A DNA stretch of 64,000 nt from Glandiceps talaboti (taxonomy: Eukaryota > Hemichordata > Enteropneusta > Spengelidae). The position numbers and the translations under genes were made by a program. The stretch spans positions 22,789,564 through 22,853,563 of the forward strand of contig NC_135558.1 of the NCBI RefSeq assembly GCF_964340395.1. Reading direction: 5' to 3'. Below the pieces are notes generated by a model. It searched no databases. It was not told the origin of the DNA and saw only the letters and a program-made list of their open reading frames with translations. Below are positions 16,969 through 28,910 of the stretch, piece by piece. Position 1 is the stretch's first letter. Each line of letters opens with the position of its first letter.

Positions 16969-17670
16969 GTCATCGTTTTCTCCATAACGGCTTGCTCAAT
17001 TCAAACGAGATTTTGAAGACGTATTTTGTAGGGTAATGGCAAGACTTGATAAGGTTGTGGTAAAAATCCCGTGAATATTAATGATCAATTTACATAATTA
17101 ATGATTTTCGGTAATTAGGCTATATCTCAAGAATGCACGCATCAAATTCGTTATAACTTAAAACACACATTTGCGATACCAAAGCGCACCTGTCCTGAAA
17201 ATATTACTAATGTAGCTTTTAGTTTTAATAAGTTATTGGCATATTGATTGGCCACAAAAGAAAAAAATAGTTTCTCATCAGGAAATGTCGTCTAAAGTGG
17301 TGCGACTTTATCACCATTTTCTAAAACACGACTGCCTCAATTCAAACGAAATTTATTACATGTGTTCTGTAGGGTAGTGACAAGAACTGATTAGGTTTTG
17401 GTAAACATCCCAAGAATATTAACAAGAAATTTACATAATTAATGGTTTTCGGTAATTATATCTCAAGAATGTACACTTCAAATTCAATATACATGCATTT
17501 GCAATACCAAATCACTTGTCCTGAAAATATTATTGATGTAGCTTTTAGTTTTAATAAATTATTGGCATATTTTTATAGGCCACTAAAAAGGAAAACATAG
17601 TTTTTTATAGGCCACTAAAAAGGAAAAAATAGTTTCTCGTCAGGAAATGTTGTCTAAAGTGGTACGACGA
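16903..17670. repeat. GTCT microsatellite followed by diverged tandem duplication
   Basis: A (GTCT)n tract (16903-16969) is followed by two diverged copies of a roughly 340-bp segment, about 16985-17310 and 17325-17670. Shared landmarks are CTCAATTCAAACGA, TTTACATAATTAATG, TTTTCGGTAATTA, ATGTAGCTTTTAGTTTTAAT and AGGAAATGT. The second copy also has a small internal duplication (TTTTTATAGGCCACTAAAAA, twice). Confidence 0.75.
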
Positions 17671-18231
17671 TACACTTATTTTTTTTACATTCTCAACAAA
17701 TGTCACAGTACATGTTGTGGTTGGCCAGGAGATCACTAACAGCAATGAGCAAATAGCAATCAATGAGAAAAAATAACTTATTACATATGTTCTGTTGTAT
17801 TCCAACAATTGTCTGTAGGAACGACAGTCTCAAAACTTTGCCCTTACGGAAGACATTCAGTTTACATCTGGTTTTAAATCTAAGTTTGCATTATTTTGTG
17901 ATTTTGGCATGATCCCATCGCTGCCACCATTTCCAAATCCTACTGCTACCACATCCCACCACTGCCATCACTGTGAAGTAATGTCATGGAACATCAGTGA
18001 AATAGATGCAGTGAATTAACTGTTATCTGTGGTGTGAGGAGAGGAGCAGTTCTCTACTGTGGAAACAGCGTGGCAAGCGTGGTGGAGTGGAGATGTTGCC
18101 CTCGGTTCTGAGGTTGTCAGCTGTGCGCTCAACTAGTCTTTAGGAGGTAGTAGGTGGTGGTGGTAATAGTGGGAAACAATAAATACGTTTGAAACTATCA
18201 ATGTGACGGGATCTTACTACAGAAAAATTAC

Positions 18232-18320
18232 CTGTTTCTAGTGGGATTCGAAGTTGGGACCCCCTGACTACTTTAATATCTTGAGCTCTAACCGTCCACA
18301 ACTACGCTACAGCTTGGAGT
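18232..18320 (-). mobile_element. tRNA-like SINE head (fragment)
   Basis: On the minus strand the sequence reads like a pol III promoter: an A-box-like TAGCGTAGTTGTGG (18292-18309 region) followed about 45 bp later by a B-box-like CTTCGAATCCC (18243-18254 region). The intervening GGTTAGAGCTC also resembles a tRNA D-arm. It does not fold as an intact tRNA by eye, so a tRNA-derived SINE head or a decayed tRNA pseudogene is more likely. Confidence 0.5.
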
Positions 18321-18358
18321 AATTATACTGACAGTCCTGTCAGCATAATTACTCCAAG
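18313..18358. repeat. 46-bp near-perfect hairpin
   Basis: The 22-bp arm at 18313-18334 (CTTGGAGTAATTATACTGACAG) pairs with 18337-18358 with one mismatch across a TC loop. It overlaps the start of the tRNA-like segment. Confidence 0.85.
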
Positions 18359-18731
18359 GCTACAGGAAGGCGGCGTTCAAAATGTTTTTCATTGAAATAT
18401 TTGAACAGGGGAGGGTCATATTTTAGAGGAAGGAAAATGGGAGAAGGTCACTTTTTAGTACAAAGGACTCGGGGAAGGGTCACATTTTATGCCACAGACA
18501 GCGCTTGATTTCTCTGGTGTAATTACCGAAGGCTCCCTAAGCTTATACAGTTTTATGATGGCCCAGTGTTCGTGGTCCGTAGTTCAAACTATCGCACGTG
18601 TTGTAGACACTCATTGTTTACAGTACGATCTTGGACTAGAGTATGTTGAAATATGATTGGGGGTTGATTGATAAATATAAGGGTTTGCTTTTGACGGGTC
18701 AGGCTGGCGACCTAAGTTGTTGACTTTTGAA

Positions 18732-18739
18732 CACACACA

Positions 18740-18776
<37 letters not shown>
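18732..18776. repeat. (CA)n microsatellite
   Basis: About 20 CA units with one AA interruption. Confidence 0.95.
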
Positions 18777-18778
<2 letters not shown>

Positions 18779-19375
18779 TATTCTAGATTTAGATTGTAGA
18801 TTGCATCTACAGTAATAAGTACATGAAAAAGTCGTAGAAAAAACTCATCATGAGTTATACAAAGAAAAAAGCATTTCTCATAGCTCTTAATTAAGACAGG
18901 GCATAGTTGTCTGCTCTTGCCGTAAAGAGGACAGTTGTTTACGGCGATGCGAAACATAAAGTACAATTTATTGACGGGAAAGTTAGTGAATGCAAATATG
19001 AACCAAAGTGATATGAAGCTGAACGGTACCGTACCAGACTGTATCGGCCGATAGCCTGCTCAGTTCAAGAGCCAAATTTAGACGTCAGTATTAAAGGTAG
19101 TATTGACCTTGTAATGAGTGCATGCCCTCCACTGTCTATGGTTTAACATGCCATTTCCTCTGTACACAAACAAATGCGAGTTGATCGCTTTATCCTATTA
19201 GATAAAATAAACAATAGAAATCTCATTGCCAAGGAACCAGATGTTGGACAAATAAGGCCACACCTGCTTATAGCGTATTGACGACCGGAACTCACAAAGT
19301 GGTCAAATTCCGATGTCGTCAAAATCTTGTGGCGGCATCCTGCGACGACATAGATTCCACATATTTAGTGTCTAG

Positions 19376-19452
19376 AAATAGAGTATAGAATAGAATAGAA
19401 TAATATAGAGTATAGAATAGAATAGTATAATATAGAGTATATATAATATAGA
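19376..19452. repeat. Imperfect TATAGAATAGAA repeat
   Basis: Irregular repeats of TAGAATAGAA and TATAGAGTA. They sit next to the interspersed element at 19455-19872. Confidence 0.85.
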
Positions 19453-19454
19453 AA

Positions 19455-19872
19455 CTGGCGGGTCTATCTGAATGTCTGAGCTCACCAATCAAGTTTCCGA
19501 TTTGTATTTTCAGTGTGTCATCATGCCATGGCATAAAAACTGTCAATGATGTTTATTTAATTGAAAATCAAACAGGTATGAAATATGTAGTTTTCTAAAT
19601 AAAATCTGTGTGTGATAGAACAGCATCTTTTTACTCTCTGTATTACCCTATGCGAAAACCAAACAGAAAATTGTGGCAACAAATGTAGGTGTTCAACATT
19701 GACGTAAAAAAATCCGGATATCTCAAAGAAGCAAAGATAAAAAAAGTTGCCAGCATAGGCGAAGAAGAAAAAAAAAATCCTCAGGCAAGAAGGTGGGAAA
19801 AAAATAATGACTCTCCACCTATCTTCCAAGCCCCCCCCCCCAGGTTATCGAATGGTCTACCCCTAAGAACAG
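19455..19872 (-). mobile_element. Interspersed repeat, second copy of the 44254-44695 segment
   Basis: Read on the minus strand this stretch matches 44254-44695. Both begin CTTAGGGGTAGACCATTCGA, run through a T-rich and C-rich section, then share ATTTTCTGTTTGGTTTTC, AGAAAACTACATATTTC, TTTTATGCCAT and GGTGAGCTCA. The copies differ by substitutions and small indels. No coding capacity is evident. Confidence 0.85.
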
Positions 19873-19947
19873 TTTAATGGCCAGTTTGCATAGTAATTCA
19901 TGTTCACAAACAAATTTCCAGTTCTCCTGACATTTTATGTACACATA

Positions 19948-20167
19948 AGGGAGCCTTCAGTAATTACAATGGGGTAGGGCTGGAGGAAATCACACATGGT
20001 CTGTTAAGAAAAACATGACCCTCCCCCCATTCTCCATTTGTAAAATGTGACCCTCCCCAAAATATTGTAATGCAAAATATGACCCTCCCCCAAGAACAGG
20101 TTTGTGAAATGTGACCCACCCCCCGATTCTTCCGAACCCCCCCCCCTGTAAATACTGAAGGCTCCCT
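19948..20167. mobile_element. 220-bp MITE-like element with 21-bp terminal inverted repeats
   Basis: The left end AGGGAGCCTTCAGTAATTAC(A) at 19948-19968 is the reverse complement of 20147-20167 with one mismatch. The interior holds several TGACCCTCCCC motifs. A partial match to the terminus (CCGAAGGCTCCCT) occurs at 18527-18539 beside similar GGGTCACATTTTA motifs, so a second, degraded family member lies nearby. Confidence 0.75.
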
Positions 20168-20204
20168 AAAGAGGCCAGTTCTTATCAAACCATTACACAT
20201 AAAT

Positions 20205-21050
<846 letters not shown>

Positions 21051-22199
21051 ATTGAGCATGTAGTCACAATTTTCTGTATTCATCAATTCTTATTGAAAGG
21101 GTCATTACGAGTATATAAACACGATTATTCATTATCACACAATATACTTAAATGTGTATTTACTGTTGATTTGATTTCATCACATTGTAGACGTCTTCAC
21201 CAGAATGACAGAGTAGGCGACACACTAAGTTGCCATAGTAATTGTTGATATTGCGTTCCTACGTACGCTCCCCTAATTAATATTTTGTTAAGGAACCGTC
21301 TCATCTAATCGAAAACGCCATTGTATGAATTTAAAGCAAAATTATTCGTTGAGAGACAATCTGTCCAAAACATTTATGAGAAGGATATTGTACAGAGAAT
21401 AGCTTGAGTGCATGATGTACATTTAAGATGAATACGTATGTGTTGGTGGTGAGGTGGAGTGGAGGGGGGGGGGGTCTGAGGCCATCAAAACATAAAAGTG
21501 AAGTTCGGTGATCCAGCATATTTTATAATATTGGTTTATAGAGGATCCCTTCACCTTCCTGCTGTGAAGTTAAACAAGACTACAATGAATAGTTTATCTG
21601 TAGTTACAACGTAACAAATTATCTACAACGATCGATTCTTATTTACCAATGGAATGGCACCACATTTCCCATCATTCATCATTCGAGATGACGATTTTAT
21701 AAGTTCCTGTATGAACTGAGTCAAATGTGTTTTCTCCTTAAAGAACGACATTCGCAATTTTCAACAGTCGTTAAATCATGAGTCACGTGACAGATATAAT
21801 TTGACACTTTGAACAGATTTTCTAGTTAACAACCTTTTATATACTGGTATCCTAAAACACTTGGTGTATTCCAGGATATCTAATGTCCTTTCCTTCTACT
21901 ATATAAACATGATGGTACGAATTCCATTCGGGAGAACGTACTCACTTAAGAAAATGGTGGGGTTGTGTGGCATTTCTACCCATTTTCGGACTTGAACAGT
22001 AACAAGTTATTTCCTTACAGTGCTTAACACTGTGACAGTATTCAAGCCATTGTTACAGTAAAAACTATTAATGGACAAATGAGAATGAATTCGGGTTTTA
22101 GCCATGGATATATCCATGAATCTCTTTTCTGAAAATTAAATGTTACATACGCTAACACACCACATTTGGGACTTCGACACCGAAAATGTGGACCCAATT
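21051..22199. other. Intergenic sequence, no gene seen
   Basis: Contains a G-run near 21463-21474. No exon or RNA gene is recognisable. Confidence 0.5.
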
Positions 22200-22204
22200 G
22201 GATC

Positions 22205-22205
22205 A

Positions 22206-22290
<85 letters not shown>
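22205..22290. repeat. (CA)n microsatellite
   Basis: About 40 CA units with one ATA interruption near its start. Confidence 0.97.
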
Positions 22291-22291
<1 letters not shown>

Positions 22292-23807
22292 AAGCTTTTC
22301 GATGAGAGTAACCCCCTTCTCCTTTGAGTCCTCTAAGGAGTCCTACTTTCCAATTATTTAACTGAAATGTAAGTAATGTATCATATATACAAAACTAAAC
22401 ACACTGCCAGTCCTTACCATAACAAAAGATGAGCATTATTCCTTCGTAACTATACATACCTAGTCTAGATCTAGCTGTGCTATCCAGTCATTTTGATCTT
22501 GATGCCTCGAATAGCTTTAGACTACTACATGACATCTACAAGTAACAGTCATAGTGAATCCAGTGTTTTGACATATTATTATCAGTGATGAGCAACTGTG
22601 ATGGAAACCAGTGAAGTTACAGCTATATTCTCTAATCATGAGTCCTGTCGACAGTTAGCCGTCCAACGGAACAAGGGCTATCAATTATTGTTCTGGTTAT
22701 TTTTATGCTATGAAGGCAGAAATATTTGCTATTAAAACTTTGATAGTCCCACGTGATCACTTATAACGTCTCTAGATCGAATTTATTCTAATAATATATA
22801 TTTTTGAATATGTTATTAGGACCAAATTTGACAATGTGGCCTTTAACTTCGAAAATTAGAAACGCGTTGCTATCCTTAGCTTGTGAAAACTTGAGAGCAA
22901 ACAACTAGCATAAAAACATGATAGTTTGCCAAGTATATCATATCACACTCTTATCATTTTATCAAGCCTCTACCATGAGTTAATTAATCACTGCACGTAC
23001 GTGTAAATTGGATCCACCGGGGTCTAATTTATTTAAGGATTTCCTCTAATTGGACTTGTTATGGACTTTGATGCACAAGCTACGTTTAATTACAGCTCCT
23101 CATGCCAGAACCCACCTGACCAGTAACCTGGCAATAATAATAACCGACGAATTATTTTTGTTACTTGTCTTTCACCTTATAGGTTTCGTTAAAGTTTCTT
23201 TTGAAATGCAATGTACTATATACGTATGATACACACTGGTGATAAAACGCGAGCAAATCACCTTCAAATAGATATCCACAGTTGTACATACATAAATCCC
23301 CGATTCAGCGATGATGTATTGTGTTGATGATGACCAGCGCCCCCAACGTTTCATATGGTACATCCAATTGATAATCCTGTGACCAATTAGGCGGCAATCA
23401 ATGTTCCAATTATCGACAAAAATACTCGTTAAGGCGATGGATACCGTTACTCCGATCAATTATTCGAATAACGTTCAAACACAGCGGTCTATCGGGTACT
23501 TTCTCCCCCAAGACTAATTATGACTGTCCGTTGATTGGCACAGAATTACGTATATGCAATATTAATACACATTATTAAAATCGAGTTTGGTGACATGAAT
23601 CCGAGTTTAACAGTCTATCGCGAAAAAGTAGATGATGTGGGTATATTAATTGTTGTGAAATATATAATTTAAGAATCAATGATGTATTGTGACTGTATGG
23701 CTAATGGATGTAGAATTAATAAACGATAGATGAACATCACAATGTTGATAATCACAATTAATTGTACATCGTCACATTTCATATTCTACATAGTTATAAA
23801 TTAGTGT
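22291..23807. other. Intergenic sequence, no gene seen
   Basis: AT-rich sequence without arrays. A 95-codon open frame on the minus strand (23172-23459) has no recognisable similarity and no splice context. Confidence 0.5.
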
Positions 23808-23808
23808 C

Positions 23809-23810
23809 AG

Positions 23811-23854
<44 letters not shown>
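23809..23854. repeat. (TTG)n microsatellite
   Basis: About 15 TTG units. Confidence 0.95.
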
Positions 23855-23969
23855 ACAATTTATCCAAAATCTATGACATGAAGTACTAAGCTTGACTGAA
23901 AGGTCACGACGAATGTAGACCATATTTTGTGTGTGGACAAAAACTTTTAAGGATTATTATATAAGTTTA

Positions 23970-24220
23970 TATTTTGTCAATCTGATTAAAATCCGATGTA
24001 GATGTAGGCTAATCGTTCATTGCTATTTTACCTTCGTTATTTTGCCTGAATTGACCTTGGTACATGTTTACATTTTTTAGCCTGATCGCCTCCTCTAGAG
24101 GATCAGGCTAAAAATGTAAACATGTACCAAGAAGGTCAATTCAGGCAAAACAACGAAGGTAAAATAGCAATGAACGATTAGCCGACATCTACATCGGATT
24201 TTAATCAGATTGATATTTTG
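23970..24220. mobile_element. 237-bp foldback/MITE element with 7-bp target duplication
   Basis: The element 23977-24213 is almost wholly palindromic. The left arm from TCAATCTGATTAAAATCCGA to TAGCCTGATC pairs with the right arm ending AATCAGATTGA, about 110 bp per arm with only a few mismatches and a 3-base indel, around a roughly 12-base loop (GCCTCCTCTAGA). The direct repeat TATTTTG sits immediately outside both ends (23970-23976 and 24214-24220). This is the expected footprint of a recent insertion. It has no coding capacity. Confidence 0.88.
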
Positions 24221-24575
24221 TGTGAGCGTTGTTTCCCTATGTGACTGCAAAAAAAATTAATAAATAGGATTTGTCAGTTGAATGACATTGTAGATTATCA
24301 ATGCTATGCAAATTAGCACAAAGCTGACTAAATAATCACTCAATATACAAAATAATGTTGTATTCCATAGGCATTCTTTCTACGTCACAGATGAAATATT
24401 AATCAAGTTGAACATGACACATCAAGGTAGATTGTTATAGTGATAAACATAAACTAACTTTACTCATATCAATCCATCTCCTAACTCTAACATGTAATAT
24501 GATATCACCAATTTCAGCATCTTAACTTCAAACACAACTAATATAAGGTTTTATTACCTTCCCTCCCCTCTCCTC

Positions 24576-24674
<99 letters not shown>

Positions 24675-24677
24675 GCC

Positions 24678-24720
<43 letters not shown>

Positions 24721-24834
24721 ATGTATGTATGTATGTATGTATGTATGTATGTATGTATGTATGTATGTGTGTGTTTATCTGTGTGTATATATGTCTGTCT
24801 GCTTCTGTCTGTCTCCTCTCTCGCTATTTATTTA

Positions 24835-24891
<57 letters not shown>

Positions 24892-24995
24892 ATCTTTCTA
24901 TCTATCTTTCTATCTATCTATCTTTCTATCTTTTATCCATCCATGCGGGTTAGATGTCCAAATGTCTGTCTGTCTGTCTGTCTGTCTGTCCACTG
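24576..24995. repeat. Compound microsatellite (TGTC)n(TATG)n(TATC)n
   Basis: About 145 bp of TGTC, about 50 bp of TATG, then TATC with TTTC variants, and a last short TGTC tract. The open frames reading SVCL and YLSI come from the repeat. Confidence 0.96.
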
Positions 24996-25118
24996 TTTTT
25001 GCAACTGTTAGTTTTGCAACGTTTTACTTTTCTGTAATGTTGGTATAAAGGTAGGACGATATGTATTTGCCAATATACGTACCAAGTTGATTGCCAAGTT
25101 TACTTAAGTTTACTTTTA

Positions 25119-25186
25119 CCGTGACGTCACGTCACATCACGTCACGTCACGTCACGTCACGTGAGGTGACGTCACGTCACGTGAAA
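25119..25186. repeat. CGTCA pentamer repeat containing CRE and E-box cores
   Basis: About 13 CGTCA or CACGT units, some in inverted orientation, producing TGACGTCA twice and CACGTG twice within 68 bp. Confidence 0.85.
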
Positions 25187-25187
25187 G

Positions 25188-27000
25188 TTGTTTATTTCAT
25201 CATGTCATCATGTATGTGTACAAAACATGACCAACACATTGAAAAGTGGAATGTCATTTGAAATGAATTGCAAGGGATTGTCAGAAGACTTTTAATTAAA
25301 GGGAATGTATATTCGAAAGTTTAAATATCTATACATTGAACTGAAACATTGGTTGTTAGATAATTGACATACACACGATAATAATGAGGGGTGGGGGTTT
25401 AGAAGAATTTGATGGAAATGTTTTTGGAATAAAAAATATTATTTTTTTTCAGTTTTGAAAAACGTCTTTGACAAGCTTAATGTACAAAAATGTAGTTGTC
25501 ATATCAACTGATAGATGTGTGACATTGGTAGTAACGTATGTAGCTGATATAAAACCCGCACAACATATAGTCACTCGTTTCTTCAAAACCCATTATAGGA
25601 ACCGATATAGCGTAATTCATTTGAAATATTGCGAAACCATTTTGGGCTTTGTTCTTGGCTAATCACACGCTGTTTGCCAATGATTCATTTCTAGTTTCTG
25701 TAGATCTAGTCAACTCGAAAAAAATAACCCGTGTTCAATTTCATGTAATCAATCGGAGTGAAATGTACAAGTAATTGAAAGGTAAGGCAATGTACATGCT
25801 GTATCACCATTCATCAAAGAAATTCATTACACCAATAATGTAGCTTTCCATCAACTAGACATAGAATTGTATATTTCAGTAGAATTCCATTTCCTTCTAA
25901 TTCACTAATAATTGGAGGCAATCTGTGCAGGTTAATTGTTTATTTCATGGATGTCTAACTACAATATTGTAAACTGAAATTAGAACAACACTTGTCACTG
26001 CTTCTGTAGAAAGAAATTGATTGAATCGATCCAATACTTAATTGATTTCTGTTGGCTACGCCACTACGCTGTAGTGTAATAAATACTCCACGCACATGCG
26101 CACTACTCTAGATTGGCGGCCGTTTCCCTCATTTCTACAGCGTGTGTGTAATGAATTAAAATACTAATACCAATTTATTTTGGAATAGAATTTCCACATT
26201 ATCAATCGAACAATCGTGAATTATTAAATGATGGATTATTGTTTGAATAAAAGATGGATAAGATATTCAAATAAAAGAACGGAAAGCGCTAACAGCTGTG
26301 AGCGACGGTGTGACTTAGCTTGTAAAGTGGATGGGGTCACCCACAATTTAAGGATCTTGATTACGTTCGATAAAAACTGACCTCAATTTGACCCCAACTA
26401 TCGCCTCAAATAACAATTGAATTTTCACGTCTAATAACGTGCGTTGCATTTGAAGTGGGAATCTATACTTTAAAGATAGCGATATTGAGGTAAATACAAG
26501 GAATGGATTGACGAATTTAAATGTCGAGGGCTGTCTGTGGAGGTGTCGGTCGTGAAAAATGTGTAAATTTTGTATTAAAATGAAATTCATAATTATATAA
26601 AATTCTACTGCACGTTCATGATTTTTGCGTTCTGTATTGAGCCACGAACGACGAATTGGACGATTGAGATTACACTTGTCATGTGTCAATCATCATTCGC
26701 TAATATCTATATCTGTATGATTACAAGGCAAGGGAACTTTGTTCAAAATTATAATATCTGAAATATAACTAGTAATTGAATATCATGTAACTATCTTATT
26801 TCTTAAGATGGTTTGAAACCGTGTTTCAGAGTATTTCCAATTACTTGTAAAACAACCAAAGTAAAAGAAATGATGATGATCTCAAGCTGATGTCATAGAA
26901 TACCGTACTCAGCATAAGGTTTGGATAACCTTATAGATAGTTCCGTAGTAGACGGAACTACTACTAATAACTATGAAGTGGCACATGCATGAATGTTAGT
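25188..27000. other. Intergenic sequence, no gene seen
   Basis: No gene is supported. A 113-codon open frame on the minus strand (26348-26689) resembles nothing I know and lacks splice context. Confidence 0.5.
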
Positions 27001-27001
27001 G

Positions 27002-27002
<1 letters not shown>

Positions 27003-27082
<80 letters not shown>

Positions 27083-27109
27083 TGAACGAGAGAGAGAGAG
27101 AGAGTAGTG

Positions 27110-27163
<54 letters not shown>

Positions 27164-27212
27164 AGGGAGGGAGGGAGGGTGGGAGGGAGGGAGGGAGACG
27201 GACGGACAGACG

Positions 27213-27288
<76 letters not shown>

Positions 27289-27292
27289 CAGA
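27003..27292. repeat. Compound purine microsatellite (GA)n(GGGA)n(GACA)n
   Basis: GA tracts are interrupted twice by GTAGTGAAC, then come GGGA/GGGT units, GACG units and about 18 GACA units. The open frames on both strands are repeat translations. Confidence 0.96.
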
Positions 27293-28730
27293 TGTGAGAG
27301 AAACGGAGAGGAGGAGGGAGGGGGTGGCTAGACTACAAGGGAAAGAGGAGGGTTGGAGATTAGTGAGAGATAGTGCCAATGGCGATGGAGTAGGTCACAG
27401 GGGAATACGTTGAAGGGAATCAAATTTAGCATCTCACTATGTACAAGTATAGTACATAGCTTCCATTAATATTAATAGTATAGGCATACTGTTTTCTAGA
27501 ACGCCGAGTGGTAATTTACAAATGAATGGTAAGCTTATATGGTGTTCTGTAACACGTCACAGATTAGGTTTGAAGGGTGCCATAAACAAAATCTCAAAAA
27601 CAGCTGCATTCAGCACTTCATCAATTCTTCATAAGAAATCTTACAACATAAATAAAAATACACACTTTGCTATAATGAAACGGAGAAGACAGCGTTGATT
27701 GCCATTGGGTATTTAGTATTTTGAAACTTGATGTACTCAAAAACCATTAAATTTACAATTGAAACTAACTAGCTGCCGACTTGAACATCCATGGATCATA
27801 TTTCTATATACAGTGATTAGCCGTAAGAAAGTACTATTAAGATACACCAAATTGTTGAACCACTCAATGTAATGTTTTTATTAAGAAAAACGGGGGAATA
27901 TAGTGGAAATGAATACACGTAGGATTATGACCTTAAGTTGTGTATCGATATCACAGAATTCAATCGTGTGTGATTTTTTGCTCCCTCTTTTTCCCTACCA
28001 CCAAGCGAGAACAAAATCCTGAGATGGCTGGATTCAAGCTAATATGTGAATCTGGGAATACAGTCAAAATGTATATTGTTATATGTTTTATTCATTATTT
28101 AATATGTATCTGTTATACTTGCCAGTAAAACTTTCTGAGTACAGTGGAAAAGTCTATTATTAAATCGGCCTCTTTCTCTGACCACATTTTTTGTTGTATT
28201 TTTCGATGTTCCTATACTACTTTATTTTCACAAGAATCCAAAACTGTCTCTTCAATTTGCTTCTATAATTATAAGTTTATTTTTGTTATTTTTTTAAAAT
28301 TTATTTCCATTTATTTCATTTGCTACACCAAGAGAGCACCTGTATAATTTGTTTATATAATCTCCATCACTATTCACATGAGATGTATTTTTGTTGTTAT
28401 TTCTCGTACCCAAAATTAGCATGAACGTTTGGTCCATGGACTTTGATTAGTTCCTCTGAAACTATTCCATGGCCCTCACCAGAATTCTGTTTTGTATTAC
28501 TTTCATTCAAAGAATATATATTTAGTTTTCACTTTCAGATGGAATAAATTTCAACTGAATTCTATATCATGTAAAATTAGTTTTCTTCCAACAAGTTTTC
28601 TTTATTATTAATTTTTTTTAAATGATTATTTCAACCATAGAAGAGTTTTGTTCTACGACTATACCACGTTAAAATGATGAAAGCTATATTTGTCACCATC
28701 ACATTATATATCATTTTGAATAATCAAGGC
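27293..28730. other. Sequence upstream of RABGGTB, no gene seen
   Basis: AT-rich, without arrays or a recognisable exon. Confidence 0.5.
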
Positions 28731-28910
28731 ATGACTACGATATATATATATCTCCGTCAACTTTTGGCGGAAAGAACACAAACACCATGATTATTTTAGA
28801 ATATGACTCTTGGTGGCGCTGTTCAGTCGACGCTGAAGACATTTACTTGAGGAGAGAAATTATATACAAGTAAACACTGCAACAACATGGTGAGTATAAA
28901 CCGGAAGTGT
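28731..28910 (+). promoter_or_regulatory. RABGGTB: Putative RABGGTB core promoter and 5' UTR
   Basis: The start codon lies at 28887-28889, so transcription should begin shortly upstream, in this stretch or just before it. A consensus ETS/GABP-type site CCGGAAGTG lies at 28901-28909, just inside intron 1, a position common in TATA-less housekeeping promoters. Upstream, GCGGAAAG and GGTGGCGCTG are further GC-containing motifs in otherwise AT-rich DNA. The exact transcription start cannot be read from the sequence. Confidence 0.45.
28887..28889 (+). CDS. RABGGTB: RABGGTB coding exon 1 (start codon only)
   Basis: ATG is followed directly by the donor GTGAGT (28890). Exon 2 begins GGAACCCCA after TTTCAG, so splicing gives Met-Gly-Thr-Pro, the conserved N-terminus of animal RABGGTB. 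No other ATG with a donor nearby gives this. The exon is only the coding part; its 5' UTR start is undetermined. Confidence 0.85.
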
